Positions 25,347 through 33,773 of a DNA stretch of 64,000 nt are shown piece after piece (position 1 is the stretch's first letter; each line of letters starts with the position of its first letter). A program made the translations under genes and the position numbers. This DNA comes from an uncultured Collinsella sp. (GTDB lineage: Bacteria; Actinomycetota; Coriobacteriia; Coriobacteriales; Coriobacteriaceae). The notes beneath the pieces are model-generated. The model saw only the letters and a program-made list of their open reading frames with translations. It was not told the origin of the DNA and searched no databases. The DNA is taken from positions 1 to 64,000 of the forward strand of contig CAAEVV010000043.1 of the NCBI GenBank assembly GCA_900759565.1. The letters are read 5' to 3'.

Positions 25347-25399
25347 GTACGCCAGCATCCAAAGATGTCGAAAAATGTCGACTTTGGATGCTGGTGTAC
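25347..25399. repeat. Long hairpin between dus and glutaredoxin
   Basis: GTACGCCAGCATCCAAAG (25347-25364) pairs with CTTTGGATGCTGGTGTAC (25382-25399), with one wobble in 18 pairs. The 17-nt loop contains a repeated ATGTCGA. It lies between convergent genes, so it could end one or both transcripts, although no T-run follows. Confidence 0.75.
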
Positions 25400-25445
25400 A
25401 TGTTTGGGTCGTATGGGTTGGGGTGAGCTAATCGTAACGCGCGTA

Positions 25446-25691
25446 CTAGAGCAGATTCTCCTGCACCCATGCGATGATGTCGCTCGACTCGTAGAGTGGC
25501 TTGCCGTCGATGAACAGGCAGGGAACCTGGCGTTTTCCGCCGACGGCGATAAGCGTTTGCTCGGCATCGGAATCGGTCGAGATATTGCGTTCAGGAATGG
25601 TCGCGCCGTTATCGGCCAAAAAGCGCTTGACCTTTATGCAGTACGGGCAGCCGGTCATAACGTAGAGCACGAGCTCGTGATCAGTAGCCAT
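25446..25691 (-). CDS. Glutaredoxin
   Basis: 81 residues with the glutaredoxin fold. MTGCPYCIKVKRFL holds the dithiol CPYC site, VPCLFIDGKPL has a cis-Pro with an unusual Cys right after it, and ESSDIIAWVQENL replaces the GGxDD glutathione loop. It would reduce disulfides or glutathione/mycothiol mixed disulfides in the cytoplasm. ATG 25691 is chosen because GGAG lies 4 bases before it; a longer frame lacks support. It follows the XRE-TipAS gene by 51 bases on the same strand and may be co-transcribed. Confidence 0.88.
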   Translation of the reverse strand: MATDHELVLYVMTGCPYCIKVKRFLADNGATIPERNISTDSDAEQTLIAVGGKRQVPCLFIDGKPLYESSDIIAWVQENLL

Positions 25692-25742
25692 AGGTCTCCA
25701 ATCGGTTGAGGTTTTGATTGAAATACCCAAAGCTGCCGCGGT

Positions 25743-26570
25743 CTATGCGCGGACCAGTGACGACTCGATGGCCTGGACCAGAAACGCCGTGGCTCCGGTG
25801 CCGCAGGGCTTGTCGTAGTAGTCAACAAAGCGCTGGTCGGCAAGATAGCCGTGAGCGAGGCCCAGATACGCTTCGTTCTGGGGCTCGCATCCCCAGTTGA
25901 GAGCAATCCAGCGACGATGCATCGCGACAAGCTTGCGAGCCTCGCTTCCGTCCGCATCGCCATCGCCCATGGCGATCGATAGCTGGCCCAGAACAGCGCG
26001 TTCAAGTTCCTTCATGTCGTTCCATGTCTCGGGGTCCATGTCCAGCAGCGCTTCGTTTGCCGTATCGATAGCCTCATCGCCATAGCGCGCCCGGGCTTCG
26101 GCACCGTAGCGCTCCTCGTTTTCCTGCACGGTGCGCCAGCGCTCCAGTTGCGGCAGGACGGCGCCCATGAGCGAGACGGCTTCGTCGAGCGACATGCCGG
26201 TGTTTTGCGCCAGGCGCGGGGCACAATCCTCAATCATCGCCTCCATAGTGGTGTCGTAGGTGTACTTGCCGTGGTCGTAGCACCACTTGCAGTAATGGTC
26301 GGTCGTGGCGCCCGCGGCGTCGGTGCCGCAGTCGTTGGGCGTGAGTATCATGCCGCAGCTCTGGCAATAGTGCTCGGGCATCTCGAGCAGATGAGACAGA
26401 GGCTCGCCGGTCACGGCGGCGATGAGCTTCATCATGTCGATGCCCGGCGTGACCTCGTCGCGCTCCCAACGGCTGACGGCTTGGCGTGTGACAAAGAGCT
26501 TGGCGGCGAGCTGCTCTTGGGTAAGGTGATGGGCGTGACGGATGGCAATGAGCTTTTCTGCAAAGGCCAT
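25743..26570 (-). CDS. XRE regulator with zinc ribbon and TipAS domain
   Basis: 275 residues and three parts. An XRE helix-turn-helix fills residues 1-63 (LTQEQLAAKLFVTRQAVSRW). A zinc ribbon follows at about 66-105 (YCQSCGMILTPNDCG, then YCKWCYDHGKY, the 'putative zinc ribbon' of PF12674). The C-terminal region matches TipAS (YGDEAIDTANEALLDM, then HRRWIALNWG and GLAHGYLADQRFVDYYD), the globin-like drug-binding domain of TipA and Mta. It is probably a small-molecule-responsive regulator with an XRE reader in place of the usual MerR one. AAAGGAG precedes the ATG. A GCAACC-GTT-GGTTGC dyad upstream may be its operator. Confidence 0.85.
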   Translation of the reverse strand: MAFAEKLIAIRHAHHLTQEQLAAKLFVTRQAVSRWERDEVTPGIDMMKLIAAVTGEPLSHLLEMPEHYCQSCGMILTPNDCGTDAAGATTDHYCKWCYDHGKYTYDTTMEAMIEDCAPRLAQNTGMSLDEAVSLMGAVLPQLERWRTVQENEERYGAEARARYGDEAIDTANEALLDMDPETWNDMKELERAVLGQLSIAMGDGDADGSEARKLVAMHRRWIALNWGCEPQNEAYLGLAHGYLADQRFVDYYDKPCGTGATAFLVQAIESSLVRA

Positions 26571-26629
26571 AGCGGCTCCTTTCTGCTGGTTGATGGCTTA
26601 AGCATACGCGGCGGCAGGCACCCTTCCAA

Positions 26630-26644
26630 GCAACCGTTGGTTGC
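26630..26644. promoter_or_regulatory. Dyad GCAACC-GTT-GGTTGC, candidate TipAS-regulator operator
   Basis: A perfect 6-bp dyad with a 3-nt centre lies 60 bases upstream of the XRE-TipAS start (minus strand) and before trmO (plus strand). It is the only clear symmetry in this divergent region. Confidence 0.4.
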
Positions 26645-26711
26645 ACGACGGGGGACCGTGGCGAAGAATTGCGCGCAATGCCCCACGCCTCCATGTCGTA
26701 CAATGACCGGC

Positions 26712-27449
26712 ATGGAACCTATCGCACACATACATACCGACCTGCCGCAGAAGTTCGGCATTCCGCGCAACAGCTTTTTGGCGCCTCATCTGCAGGGACG
26801 CATCGTTTTTGAGCCGGAATTTGCCTCCAACGCAGCGGTTGAGGGTCTGGACTCCTTCTCTCACCTATGGCTGCTGTGGCGCTTCGAAAACGGTACGCCC
26901 GGCGGCACGGCTAAGGACATAGCTGCCGATGCCAAGTCGCAGGACAGGTCCGGCACCAACGTCAAGTGGTCGAAGACCGTGCGCCCGCCGCGTCTGGGCG
27001 GAGCCGAGCGCGTGGGAGTGTTTGCCACGCGCAGTCCGTTTCGCCCTAATCCCATTGGGCTTACCTGCGTCAAGCTGGATCGTGTCGAGCTCACCGACGA
27101 TGGCCCCATCATCCATGTGCTGGGGGCCGACCTGCGCGATGGCACGCCCATCTACGACATTAAGCCCTACATTCCGTTTGCCGACTGTCACCCGGATGCG
27201 ACGGGTGGCTGGATCGAGGGAGCTCCCTGGCAAGAGCTTGACGTCGAGTTCCCGCAAGCGCTTCAAGACATGGTCCCGCCCGCAAAGCTCCCCGGTCTGG
27301 TCGAGGTTCTTCGCCAAGATCCGCGCCGCGCGGGCAGCAAGCACGAGCCAAACCGCGTCTATCATCTGGCCTTCGCCGGGCTCGACATATCTTTTACGGT
27401 CGATAAAACCCAGCTAACCGTAGTTGCCGTCAACGACGCGCAAGACTAA
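26712..27449 (+). CDS. trmO: tRNA (N6-threonylcarbamoyladenosine37-N6)-methyltransferase TrmO
   Basis: 245 residues of the TrmO/YaeB family, a beta-barrel SAM enzyme that methylates t6A37 in tRNA. Seen are IAHIHTDLPQKFGIPRN, the VEGLDSFSHLWLLWRF core, GVFATRSPFRPNPIGLTCVK (the family's SPxRPNPIGL signature), GADLRDGTPIYDIKPYIPF and a C-terminal RxVYHLAF segment. Start choice is uncertain: ATG 26712 or ATG 26703, neither with a clear Shine-Dalgarno. It diverges from the XRE-TipAS gene. Confidence 0.9.
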   Translation: MEPIAHIHTDLPQKFGIPRNSFLAPHLQGRIVFEPEFASNAAVEGLDSFSHLWLLWRFENGTPGGTAKDIAADAKSQDRSGTNVKWSKTVRPPRLGGAERVGVFATRSPFRPNPIGLTCVKLDRVELTDDGPIIHVLGADLRDGTPIYDIKPYIPFADCHPDATGGWIEGAPWQELDVEFPQALQDMVPPAKLPGLVEVLRQDPRRAGSKHEPNRVYHLAFAGLDISFTVDKTQLTVVAVNDAQD

Positions 27450-27560
27450 CCAGCCATTCGTTCGCACCCGTCAAATTAAGCGCCAAACCCCATGCCAAAA
27501 TCGCCCGTGCTGGTGGACAATAACGCCTACCAAAACAATCACTTTGCACGGGAGTTCAGC

Positions 27561-28775
27561 ATGAAATACGACTTTAGTTCGCTTATCGACCGCCACGGCA
27601 TGGACTCCATCGCCGTTGACTCCTGGGGCGAGATCCCCGGTATGGCTCCGAACGCACCCGACGAGGGCTTCGACCGCATTCCCATGTGGGTGGCCGACAT
27701 GAATTTTGCCACGGTGCCCACGGTCCAGGAGCACATCATTCAGCGCGCTCAGCATCCCATGTTTGGCTACTTTAACCCGCGCCCCGAGTATTTCGACCGC
27801 ATCATCGAATGGCAGAGTCGCCGCAATGGTGTCGAGGGCCTGCGCCCTGAACATATCGGCTACGAAAACGGCGTGCTGGGCGGTGTCGTGTCGACGTTGC
27901 GCGCGTTCGTCCAGCCCGGTGATGCGGTACTGGTCCACAGCCCCACCTACATCGGCTTTACCAAGTCCATTGAGGCCGCGGGCTATCACATTGTCCACAG
28001 CCCGCTTAAGCTCGACGACCAGGGCGTGTGGCGTATGGACTTTGAGGACATGGAGCACAAGCTCGCCCAAAACCACATCCATGCCGCGGTGTTCTGCTCG
28101 CCGCACAATCCCTGCGGCCGCGTATGGGAACGCGACGAGATCGAGCGCGCCATGGACATCTATCGCCAGCACGATTGCGTAGTGATCTCGGACGAGATTT
28201 GGTCCGATATCATCCTGCCGGGGCACAAGCACATCCCGACGCAGTCGGTGAGCGAGGATGCCCGCATGCGCACGGTTGCCCTCTACGCGCCCAGCAAGAC
28301 GTTCAACCTGGCGGGTCTGGTCGGCAGCTATCACATCATCTATAACGAGACGCTGCGCGACCGCGTGTGCGCCGTGTCCAACAAGACCCACTACAACGAG
28401 ATGAACGTCCTCTCCATGCATGCGCTTATCGGTGCCTACCAGCCGCAGGGCTACGAGTGGGTGGACGAGCTCAACCAGGTGCTTGCCGGCAATATCGAGT
28501 ACTTCTGCACGTATGCAGAAAAACATTGGAAGGGCGTCGCGTTTTCGCGTCCGCAGGGCACGTACATGGTGTTTCTGGACTGCACCGAGTGGTGTTGCGA
28601 GCATGGCCGTGATATTCAGTGGCTGCTCGACGAGGGCGCCCGCGTGGGCGTGGGGTATCAGGATGGCCGTCCGTTCCACGGGCCCTGCCACATTCGCGTG
28701 AATCTGGCGCTGCCGCTTTCGCGCGTGAGGGAAGCGTGCGACCGCCTGGACCGCTACGTTTTTAATGCACGGTAA
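27561..28775 (+). CDS. MalY/PatB-family PLP-dependent C-S lyase / aminotransferase
   Basis: 404 residues of a fold-type I PLP enzyme. The opening YDFSSLIDRHGMDSIAVD and MWVADMNFATVPTVQEHI (WVADMDF-like) are typical of MalY/PatB. FCSPHNPCGRVW is the PLP ring/substrate loop, VISDEIWSDII holds the cofactor-contacting Asp, and YAPSKTFNLAGL has the Schiff-base Lys. The C-terminal Arg in PCHIRVNLALP binds the substrate carboxylate. The known reaction is beta-elimination of cystathionine or cysteine conjugates. ATG 27561 follows GGGAG. Not clearly in an operon. Confidence 0.9.
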   Translation: MKYDFSSLIDRHGMDSIAVDSWGEIPGMAPNAPDEGFDRIPMWVADMNFATVPTVQEHIIQRAQHPMFGYFNPRPEYFDRIIEWQSRRNGVEGLRPEHIGYENGVLGGVVSTLRAFVQPGDAVLVHSPTYIGFTKSIEAAGYHIVHSPLKLDDQGVWRMDFEDMEHKLAQNHIHAAVFCSPHNPCGRVWERDEIERAMDIYRQHDCVVISDEIWSDIILPGHKHIPTQSVSEDARMRTVALYAPSKTFNLAGLVGSYHIIYNETLRDRVCAVSNKTHYNEMNVLSMHALIGAYQPQGYEWVDELNQVLAGNIEYFCTYAEKHWKGVAFSRPQGTYMVFLDCTEWCCEHGRDIQWLLDEGARVGVGYQDGRPFHGPCHIRVNLALPLSRVREACDRLDRYVFNAR

Positions 28776-28790
28776 GTGTGCGCTGCATGC

Positions 28791-28822
28791 GGGGCCTTCT
28801 GCCAAGTCGGCTGGAAGGCCCC
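28791..28822 (+). terminator. Hairpin after the C-S lyase
   Basis: GGGGCCTTC (28791-28799) pairs with GAAGGCCCC (28814-28822). The stem is strong but not followed by a T-run, so termination efficiency is uncertain. Confidence 0.55.
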
Positions 28823-28919
28823 ACACGGTAAAGCGTCTGTAACAATTGGGTGCTCGTGTGGTTTTGTTTGCTATTATCTTTAACCATTTCAGTCTGTAAA
28901 CAGGATCGTATGGAGCTCG

Positions 28920-29789
28920 ATGAAAAGATCCCGTCGCTCGGTTGCCATTTCGTTATTTGTTGCGCTTGCAGTGGCGAGCGCTTTTGTCGTAGCGATAGCT
29001 GGCTGCTCCGGGTCGAATGACGAGGCATCGACGTCTGCATCAAAAGGCCTGGAGGCCTCGCAGGTCCAGGACGACGACCTCAAGACGCTCAACGTCGGCA
29101 GCGACCTCTATCCACCGTTTGTGTATACCGACGAGTACGGCGATATTGTTGGCCTGGATGTCGAGATATTGACCGAGGCTTTGGCCCGCATTGGTTACAA
29201 GCCAAAATACCAGCTGATCGACTGGGAAAAGAAGAAAGAGCTGCTGGCGAGCGGCGAACTCGATTGCGTCATGGGTAGCTTTAGCATGACGGGTCGCGAA
29301 AACGAGTATCGTTGGGCCGGCCCGTACCTCGCGAGCCGCCAGGTGGTCGCGGTCGATTCCCAGAGCGATATCTACACGCTTGCCGATCTTGAGGATAAGA
29401 TCGTGGCGGTTCAGTCCACCACCAAGCCCGAGGACATTTTGCTCAATCGCACAAATGAAAACGTTCCGCAGATCAAGGAGCTCTACAGCTTTTCGGACGG
29501 TTCATATCTGAACCCGGCGCTCGTCGAGGGCCTGGTCGACGCTATCGCCGCGCATGAGTCCTCGTTCCTCACCTACGAAAAAGACTATGGTGTGACGTAT
29601 CGTATTCTGGATGAGCCGCTGCTAGAGGTCGGTTTGGGCACCGCTTTCGATATCAACGATACGCGCGGCATCGACGTTAAGCTCGCTCATGCCTATCAAG
29701 AAATGCTTGCCGATGGCACCATGGAACGTCTGGTGTCAAAGTACTTTGATGACCCTTCGCCATTTTTGAATATGGAGGGCCTGTCATGA
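28920..29789 (+). CDS. Substrate-binding lipoprotein (SBP_bac_3), kinase partner
   Basis: 289 residues. A lipoprotein signal ends VAIAGC, with lipidated Cys29. A periplasmic-binding fold of the amino-acid type follows: LNVGSDLYPPFVYTDEYGDI, VGLDVEILTEALARIGYKP, a GELDCVMGSFSMTGREN hinge and GLGTAFDINDT near the end. No ABC transporter genes lie nearby. The stop overlaps the start of a hybrid histidine kinase as ATGA, so this protein probably presents a ligand to that sensor. GGAG precedes the ATG. The kinase gene at 32571-35375 carries comparable domains fused in one chain. Confidence 0.88.
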   Translation: MKRSRRSVAISLFVALAVASAFVVAIAGCSGSNDEASTSASKGLEASQVQDDDLKTLNVGSDLYPPFVYTDEYGDIVGLDVEILTEALARIGYKPKYQLIDWEKKKELLASGELDCVMGSFSMTGRENEYRWAGPYLASRQVVAVDSQSDIYTLADLEDKIVAVQSTTKPEDILLNRTNENVPQIKELYSFSDGSYLNPALVEGLVDAIAAHESSFLTYEKDYGVTYRILDEPLLEVGLGTAFDINDTRGIDVKLAHAYQEMLADGTMERLVSKYFDDPSPFLNMEGLS

Positions 29790-31978
29790 TCGATGCGCCC
29801 GACAACGCCGCTCAGGAGCGGGACAATCGTTCGACAGGGGCATGGCTCCTTGTCGCTCTGCTGGGGATAGCGCTCTCGGTTGTTGCCGGCATGATGAGTT
29901 ACGGTTACACGACAGCCCAGGCCGAGCAGCGTTTTGCCGACGTTGTCGATTACGTGGCGACGCAGAGTCTTTCCTACGATGCGTTCAACAGCGCCTATGC
30001 GACCAAAAACCTGATTCGCGTTATGGAGATCGCCGGAGAGACAGCGCGCGATATGGAGCGCGACGGTTCGGTGGATAACACAAGGCTGGAGCTATATGCC
30101 GACCAGTTCAACGTGAGCGCACTGATCGTGACGGACGCATCGGGTAATTTGGTGTCTGAGTCCTCGACGGATGGCGTGGGCTACGAGTCGCTTGCTACGT
30201 ATCTCAAGGAAGCGCCCGTGCTGGAGGTGGCAACTCATCCGCTTAAGTCCTATACCGCCCGCATCACGCTTGCGGATGATTCGGTCGCAGACATTGGCTG
30301 CGTGACTCGGCAGGATGGCGAGGGCATCGTTATCGCGGTAAGGCATCAGAGCGCGAAGGCGGTTGCAAGCAATACACTCAAACTGCAGAGTTTGCTCGAA
30401 GGCTATGAAACCATCGATAGCGGCAATATCGTGATCGAAAGCGACGGCAAGGTCGTTGCGACCAATGCCGTTGAACCCACTGTATTGGGCGTATTCGATC
30501 TGCCTGCGACGGACGTCTTCATTGTCGACGGTATTAAGGATCGATGCCTGGCCGGTAAGGTCAAATTGATTAACGCCGACGGCGAGTGGTATTTGGGCAC
30601 ATTTGGAAAAGCGCACAAATTCTATGTGTACACCTATGCTCCGGCGCGGCGTTACTTCGAGGTCGTCGCGGCTGTTGCTGCCGGCGTGCTGGCGCTCTAC
30701 AGCGGTTTTATAGCCGTTGTTGTGATGGTGCGTCGCCGCGCTGATCGCCGACGTTTGACGGACTTGCTGCAGCAGGAGCGCGACTATGGCGACAAGCTGG
30801 CAAAGGCGGCGCGTGAGGCCTCGTCTGCCAACTCGGCAAAGACAGAGTTTCTGCGTCGCATGAGCCACGATCTGCGCACGCCCATCAACGGCATTCGCGA
30901 CATGGTCGAGGTTGGCGATGCCAATGCGGACGATCTGCAAAAGCAGACTGAGTGCCGCTCGAAAATCTGGACGGCATCGGGACTGCTGCTCGACCTTGCC
31001 AACGAGGCACTCGATATGAGTCGCCTGGAGAGCGGGCAGGTCGACCTGAACCTCGTACCCACAAATTTGGTGGCACTCAACTGTGAAGTGCGCGATATTC
31101 TGGAGCGCCAGGCCGAGGAGCGTCTGGTGACAATTATCTGCGACCAGCAGACCCTTAATCATCCCTATGCTCGGGTGAGCGTGACGCACCTCAAGCGCTT
31201 GTTGCTCAATATTGCCGGCAATGCCGTCAAGTACAACCGCCAGGGCGGCTATGTTCGCCTGGTGTGCCGCGAGGTGGAGCCAGCGGATGGCGCCCCCGTC
31301 TATGAATACACGATCGCCGACAACGGTATTGGCATGAGCGAGGAGTTCCAACAGCACCTCTACGAGCCGTTTTGCCGCGAGGAGCAACAGGTGGAAGGCG
31401 CCTCATCGGGAACTGGCCTGGGCGCGCCTATCGCAAAACAGTTAGTCGAGCTTATGGGCGGAACCATGAGTTTTACGAGCGTCTTGGGGCAGGGGACGAC
31501 GTTTACCATCCGCCTGCCGTTCGAGAAATGCAAACGCTCCGAGATTCCTCAGGCAGTTCGCGCGGATGCGGGCGATGGTGATGCGCTCCAGGGCTTGCGC
31601 GTTTTGCTCGTAGAGGATAACGATCTGAATGCCGAGATCGCGCAGTTTACACTCAGCCGTGCCGGTGCCGTCGTGACGCATGCTAAGGATGGCGAGTCTG
31701 CCGTTGAGGCGTTTTCCGCGAGCGCACCGCGCGAGTACGACGTGGTGTTGATGGACATCATGATGCCTGGCATCGATGGCCTTGAGGCCACGCGTCGGAT
31801 TCGAGCACTCGATCGCGAGGATGCCGCGACCACGCCGATTATCGCCGTGAGTGCCAACGCCTTTGCCGACGACCGCAGACTTTCGCGTGAGGCGGGCATG
31901 GATGCGCACCTGAGTAAACCCGTGAGCTCGCAAGAGCTCGTCGAGGCGCTGGCGCACATCGCCGCCGACGCTTCATAA
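29786..31978 (+). CDS. Hybrid sensor histidine kinase / response regulator
   Basis: 730 residues. TM1 is at about 16-35 and an extracytoplasmic sensor domain of about 250 residues follows, probably Cache-like. TM2 is near 292-315, then a short coiled coil (QQERDYGDKLAKAAREASSA). The H-box is FLRRMSHDLRTPINGI near residue 358. The ATP-binding domain has NIAGNAVKYN, IADNGIGM and GLGAPIAKQL. The C-terminal receiver has VLLVEDNDLNAEIA with phosphoacceptor Asp in DVVLMDIMMPG. No output domain or separate histidine phosphotransfer gene is nearby. It overlaps the binding lipoprotein by 4 bases, so the pair forms one sensing unit. Confidence 0.92.
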   Translation: MIDAPDNAAQERDNRSTGAWLLVALLGIALSVVAGMMSYGYTTAQAEQRFADVVDYVATQSLSYDAFNSAYATKNLIRVMEIAGETARDMERDGSVDNTRLELYADQFNVSALIVTDASGNLVSESSTDGVGYESLATYLKEAPVLEVATHPLKSYTARITLADDSVADIGCVTRQDGEGIVIAVRHQSAKAVASNTLKLQSLLEGYETIDSGNIVIESDGKVVATNAVEPTVLGVFDLPATDVFIVDGIKDRCLAGKVKLINADGEWYLGTFGKAHKFYVYTYAPARRYFEVVAAVAAGVLALYSGFIAVVVMVRRRADRRRLTDLLQQERDYGDKLAKAAREASSANSAKTEFLRRMSHDLRTPINGIRDMVEVGDANADDLQKQTECRSKIWTASGLLLDLANEALDMSRLESGQVDLNLVPTNLVALNCEVRDILERQAEERLVTIICDQQTLNHPYARVSVTHLKRLLLNIAGNAVKYNRQGGYVRLVCREVEPADGAPVYEYTIADNGIGMSEEFQQHLYEPFCREEQQVEGASSGTGLGAPIAKQLVELMGGTMSFTSVLGQGTTFTIRLPFEKCKRSEIPQAVRADAGDGDALQGLRVLLVEDNDLNAEIAQFTLSRAGAVVTHAKDGESAVEAFSASAPREYDVVLMDIMMPGIDGLEATRRIRALDREDAATTPIIAVSANAFADDRRLSREAGMDAHLSKPVSSQELVEALAHIAADAS

Positions 31979-31982
31979 GCAC

Positions 31983-32028
31983 ATGGCCCGGTTCCAAGGT
32001 GGGTTGGAACCGGGCCATATTGCTATTT
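31983..32028 (+). terminator. Intrinsic terminator after the hybrid kinase
   Basis: ATGGCCCGGTTCCAA (31983-31997) pairs perfectly with TTGGAACCGGGCCAT (32004-32018) around GGTGGG, followed by ATTGCTATTTG. The T-content after the stem is moderate. The stem may also serve the convergent gene at 32049. Confidence 0.8.
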
Positions 32029-32048
32029 GTGAGTTTTGCTTTTGAGGC

Positions 32049-32528
32049 TTACTTTTCTTGAATCTGCTTGCCGCAGAGATGCTCAATCGTAATCTCGTAG
32101 AGCTGGACGCCCTTAATGTCCTTGGCGATTTCCTCTTCGACCTCCTCGGCAGAAGGGTAGTACTTAAGGGCGAGCTGGCGGACTTTGTCCTCGATAAACG
32201 CGGGGGTGTCATTCGCCAGGCGACAGCGGCCAAAGACCACGGTACTCATAACGTAGGGAGCCCAGTCACCGTCCTTGTACCACTCGTTGCCGTAAACGGT
32301 AAAGCAGACCTTGTCATCGCGCTTGAGTGCGTCGACCTTGTGGCCAGCCTTGGCGCCATGGAAATAAATCTTGTCGTGCTCGGCGTCAAAGAAGTAGTTG
32401 ACGGGAATGGCGTACGGGTAGCCATCGTCGCCGTTGACGGCAAAGACGCCGCGCTTGCAGGTGGCGAGCAGTTCGCGCGCTTCCTCGTCGGTGATGGCGC
32501 GTTTCTTTCGACGTAAGGGCCTAAACAT
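32049..32528 (-). CDS. Pyridoxamine 5'-phosphate oxidase family protein (Nim-like)
   Basis: 159 residues with a split-barrel flavin-binding fold: KRGVFAVNGDDGYPYAIPVN is the typical first hairpin, then KIYFHGAKAGHKVDAL and VCFTVYG.W.....W..Y..SVV-type spacing (VMSTVVFGRC). The arrangement resembles NimA-type nitroimidazole-reductase homologs, which bind FMN or haem. The catalytic role is not shown here. ATG 32528 follows AAAGGAAG; an in-frame start 39 bases upstream lacks one. It lies just downstream of the split hybrid kinase on the same strand, 42 bases after its stop-side end. Confidence 0.85.
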   Translation of the reverse strand: MFRPLRRKKRAITDEEARELLATCKRGVFAVNGDDGYPYAIPVNYFFDAEHDKIYFHGAKAGHKVDALKRDDKVCFTVYGNEWYKDGDWAPYVMSTVVFGRCRLANDTPAFIEDKVRQLALKYYPSAEEVEEEIAKDIKGVQLYEITIEHLCGKQIQEK

Positions 32529-32570
32529 CGTTGGCTTCCTTTCTGGTCGTGCGTGGTGGTTGAGCACAAA

Positions 32571-33767
32571 CTATAGCGAAACGGATCCGTTTTTCTTGAT
32601 GCGGGCGAGTATGTTTTTGAGCTTGTTAAAATCCAGCGGTTTGGACAGATGGGCGTTCATGCCGGCGTCATGTGCCGCCTTGGCGTCCTCGGCAAAGGCA
32701 TTGGCGGTGAGCGCGATGATGGGGATATCGGTTGCATCGACCTTCTCGCTCAGACGAATCGCGCGGGTTGCCTCATAGCCGTCCATGTCCGGCATCATAA
32801 TGTCCATCAGAATGGCATCGAAGCTGCCGGCGGGACGGCCAACGTATAGGTCGACCGCTTCGTTGCCATCGGCGGCGCGAGTTACGACAATGCCTTCGCT
32901 TTCGAGCAGCGCCTGGGCAATCTCGGCATTGAGCTCGTTATCTTCTGCCAAAAGAACGTTCATGCCGGCAAGCGAGCAGCTGTCTGCTTGCTCGTCCGCG
33001 CGTTCTCTTGCCTGAGGGTCTTTGTCGATATCGAGCGGAATCTGGACGTTGAACGTACTCCCCACGCCAACCTCACTCGAAATCTCAATCGTGCCGCCCA
33101 TCAGTTCAATAAGCGACTTGACGATTGGCATGCCCATGCCGGTTCCTTGGAACTTGCTGCGCGCATCGTCACCTTCTTGGGCAAACGGCTCATAGATATG
33201 CTTTAAAAACTTGGGAGTCATACCAATGCCGGTGTCCGAAACGCTAAAGCAAAAGAGAGCGCGCCCGTTATCGAGTGGCTTGGTCTTTGAGCTAAAGGTG
33301 ACGGAGCCGCCGTGCTTGTTGTACTTAATGCTGTTGTCTAACAGGTTGATCATGATCTGTCGGATATGGGTGGGACTGCCGACCATGTATGGCCCCGTGG
33401 CGTACGGCAGACTATTGTCCTGCATTGTGATGCCGTTACTGGACGCGCGGAGCTTGCACAGCACCAGCGTATCGTCACAGAGCTCTTTGAGGTTAAAAGG
33501 CACATGTTCCAGTGTTAGCTTGCGGTCTTCGATCTTGCCCATCTCGAGGATGTCGTTGATTAGCGAGAGCAGGTGATTGGCGGCAACGCGCGCCTTGGCA
33601 CGGCTCTCGCGGGCGACCTGGATATCGCCTTCCTTCAATTCCTCGATCTCGATAAGGCCCAGGATACCGTTGAGCGGCGTACGGATGTCGTGGCTCATGC
33701 GCGTGAGGAATGCCGTCTTGGCGGCGTTGGCGGCATCGGCTTTTTTGCGCTCGGTTCGAGCGCGCAC
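32571..33767 (-). CDS. C-terminal kinase/receiver half of an interrupted hybrid histidine kinase
   Basis: 398 residues if started at GTG 33767. H-box FLTRMSHDIRTPLNGILGLI, ATP-binding motifs NLLDNSIKYN, VSDTGIGM and GTGMGMPIVKSL, then a receiver with VLLAEDNELNAEIA and Asp in AILMDIMMPDMDG. This half has no membrane segment. It is in the same frame as the upstream open frame and separated from it only by TGA 33776-33774 and two codons. It is therefore the rest of one gene with a nonsense codon, or it starts separately as a soluble kinase. The GTG has no good Shine-Dalgarno sequence, which favours interruption. Confidence 0.8.
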   Translation of the reverse strand: MRARTERKKADAANAAKTAFLTRMSHDIRTPLNGILGLIEIEELKEGDIQVARESRAKARVAANHLLSLINDILEMGKIEDRKLTLEHVPFNLKELCDDTLVLCKLRASSNGITMQDNSLPYATGPYMVGSPTHIRQIMINLLDNSIKYNKHGGSVTFSSKTKPLDNGRALFCFSVSDTGIGMTPKFLKHIYEPFAQEGDDARSKFQGTGMGMPIVKSLIELMGGTIEISSEVGVGSTFNVQIPLDIDKDPQARERADEQADSCSLAGMNVLLAEDNELNAEIAQALLESEGIVVTRAADGNEAVDLYVGRPAGSFDAILMDIMMPDMDGYEATRAIRLSEKVDATDIPIIALTANAFAEDAKAAHDAGMNAHLSKPLDFNKLKNILARIKKNGSVSL

Positions 33768-33773
33768 GAGTGC

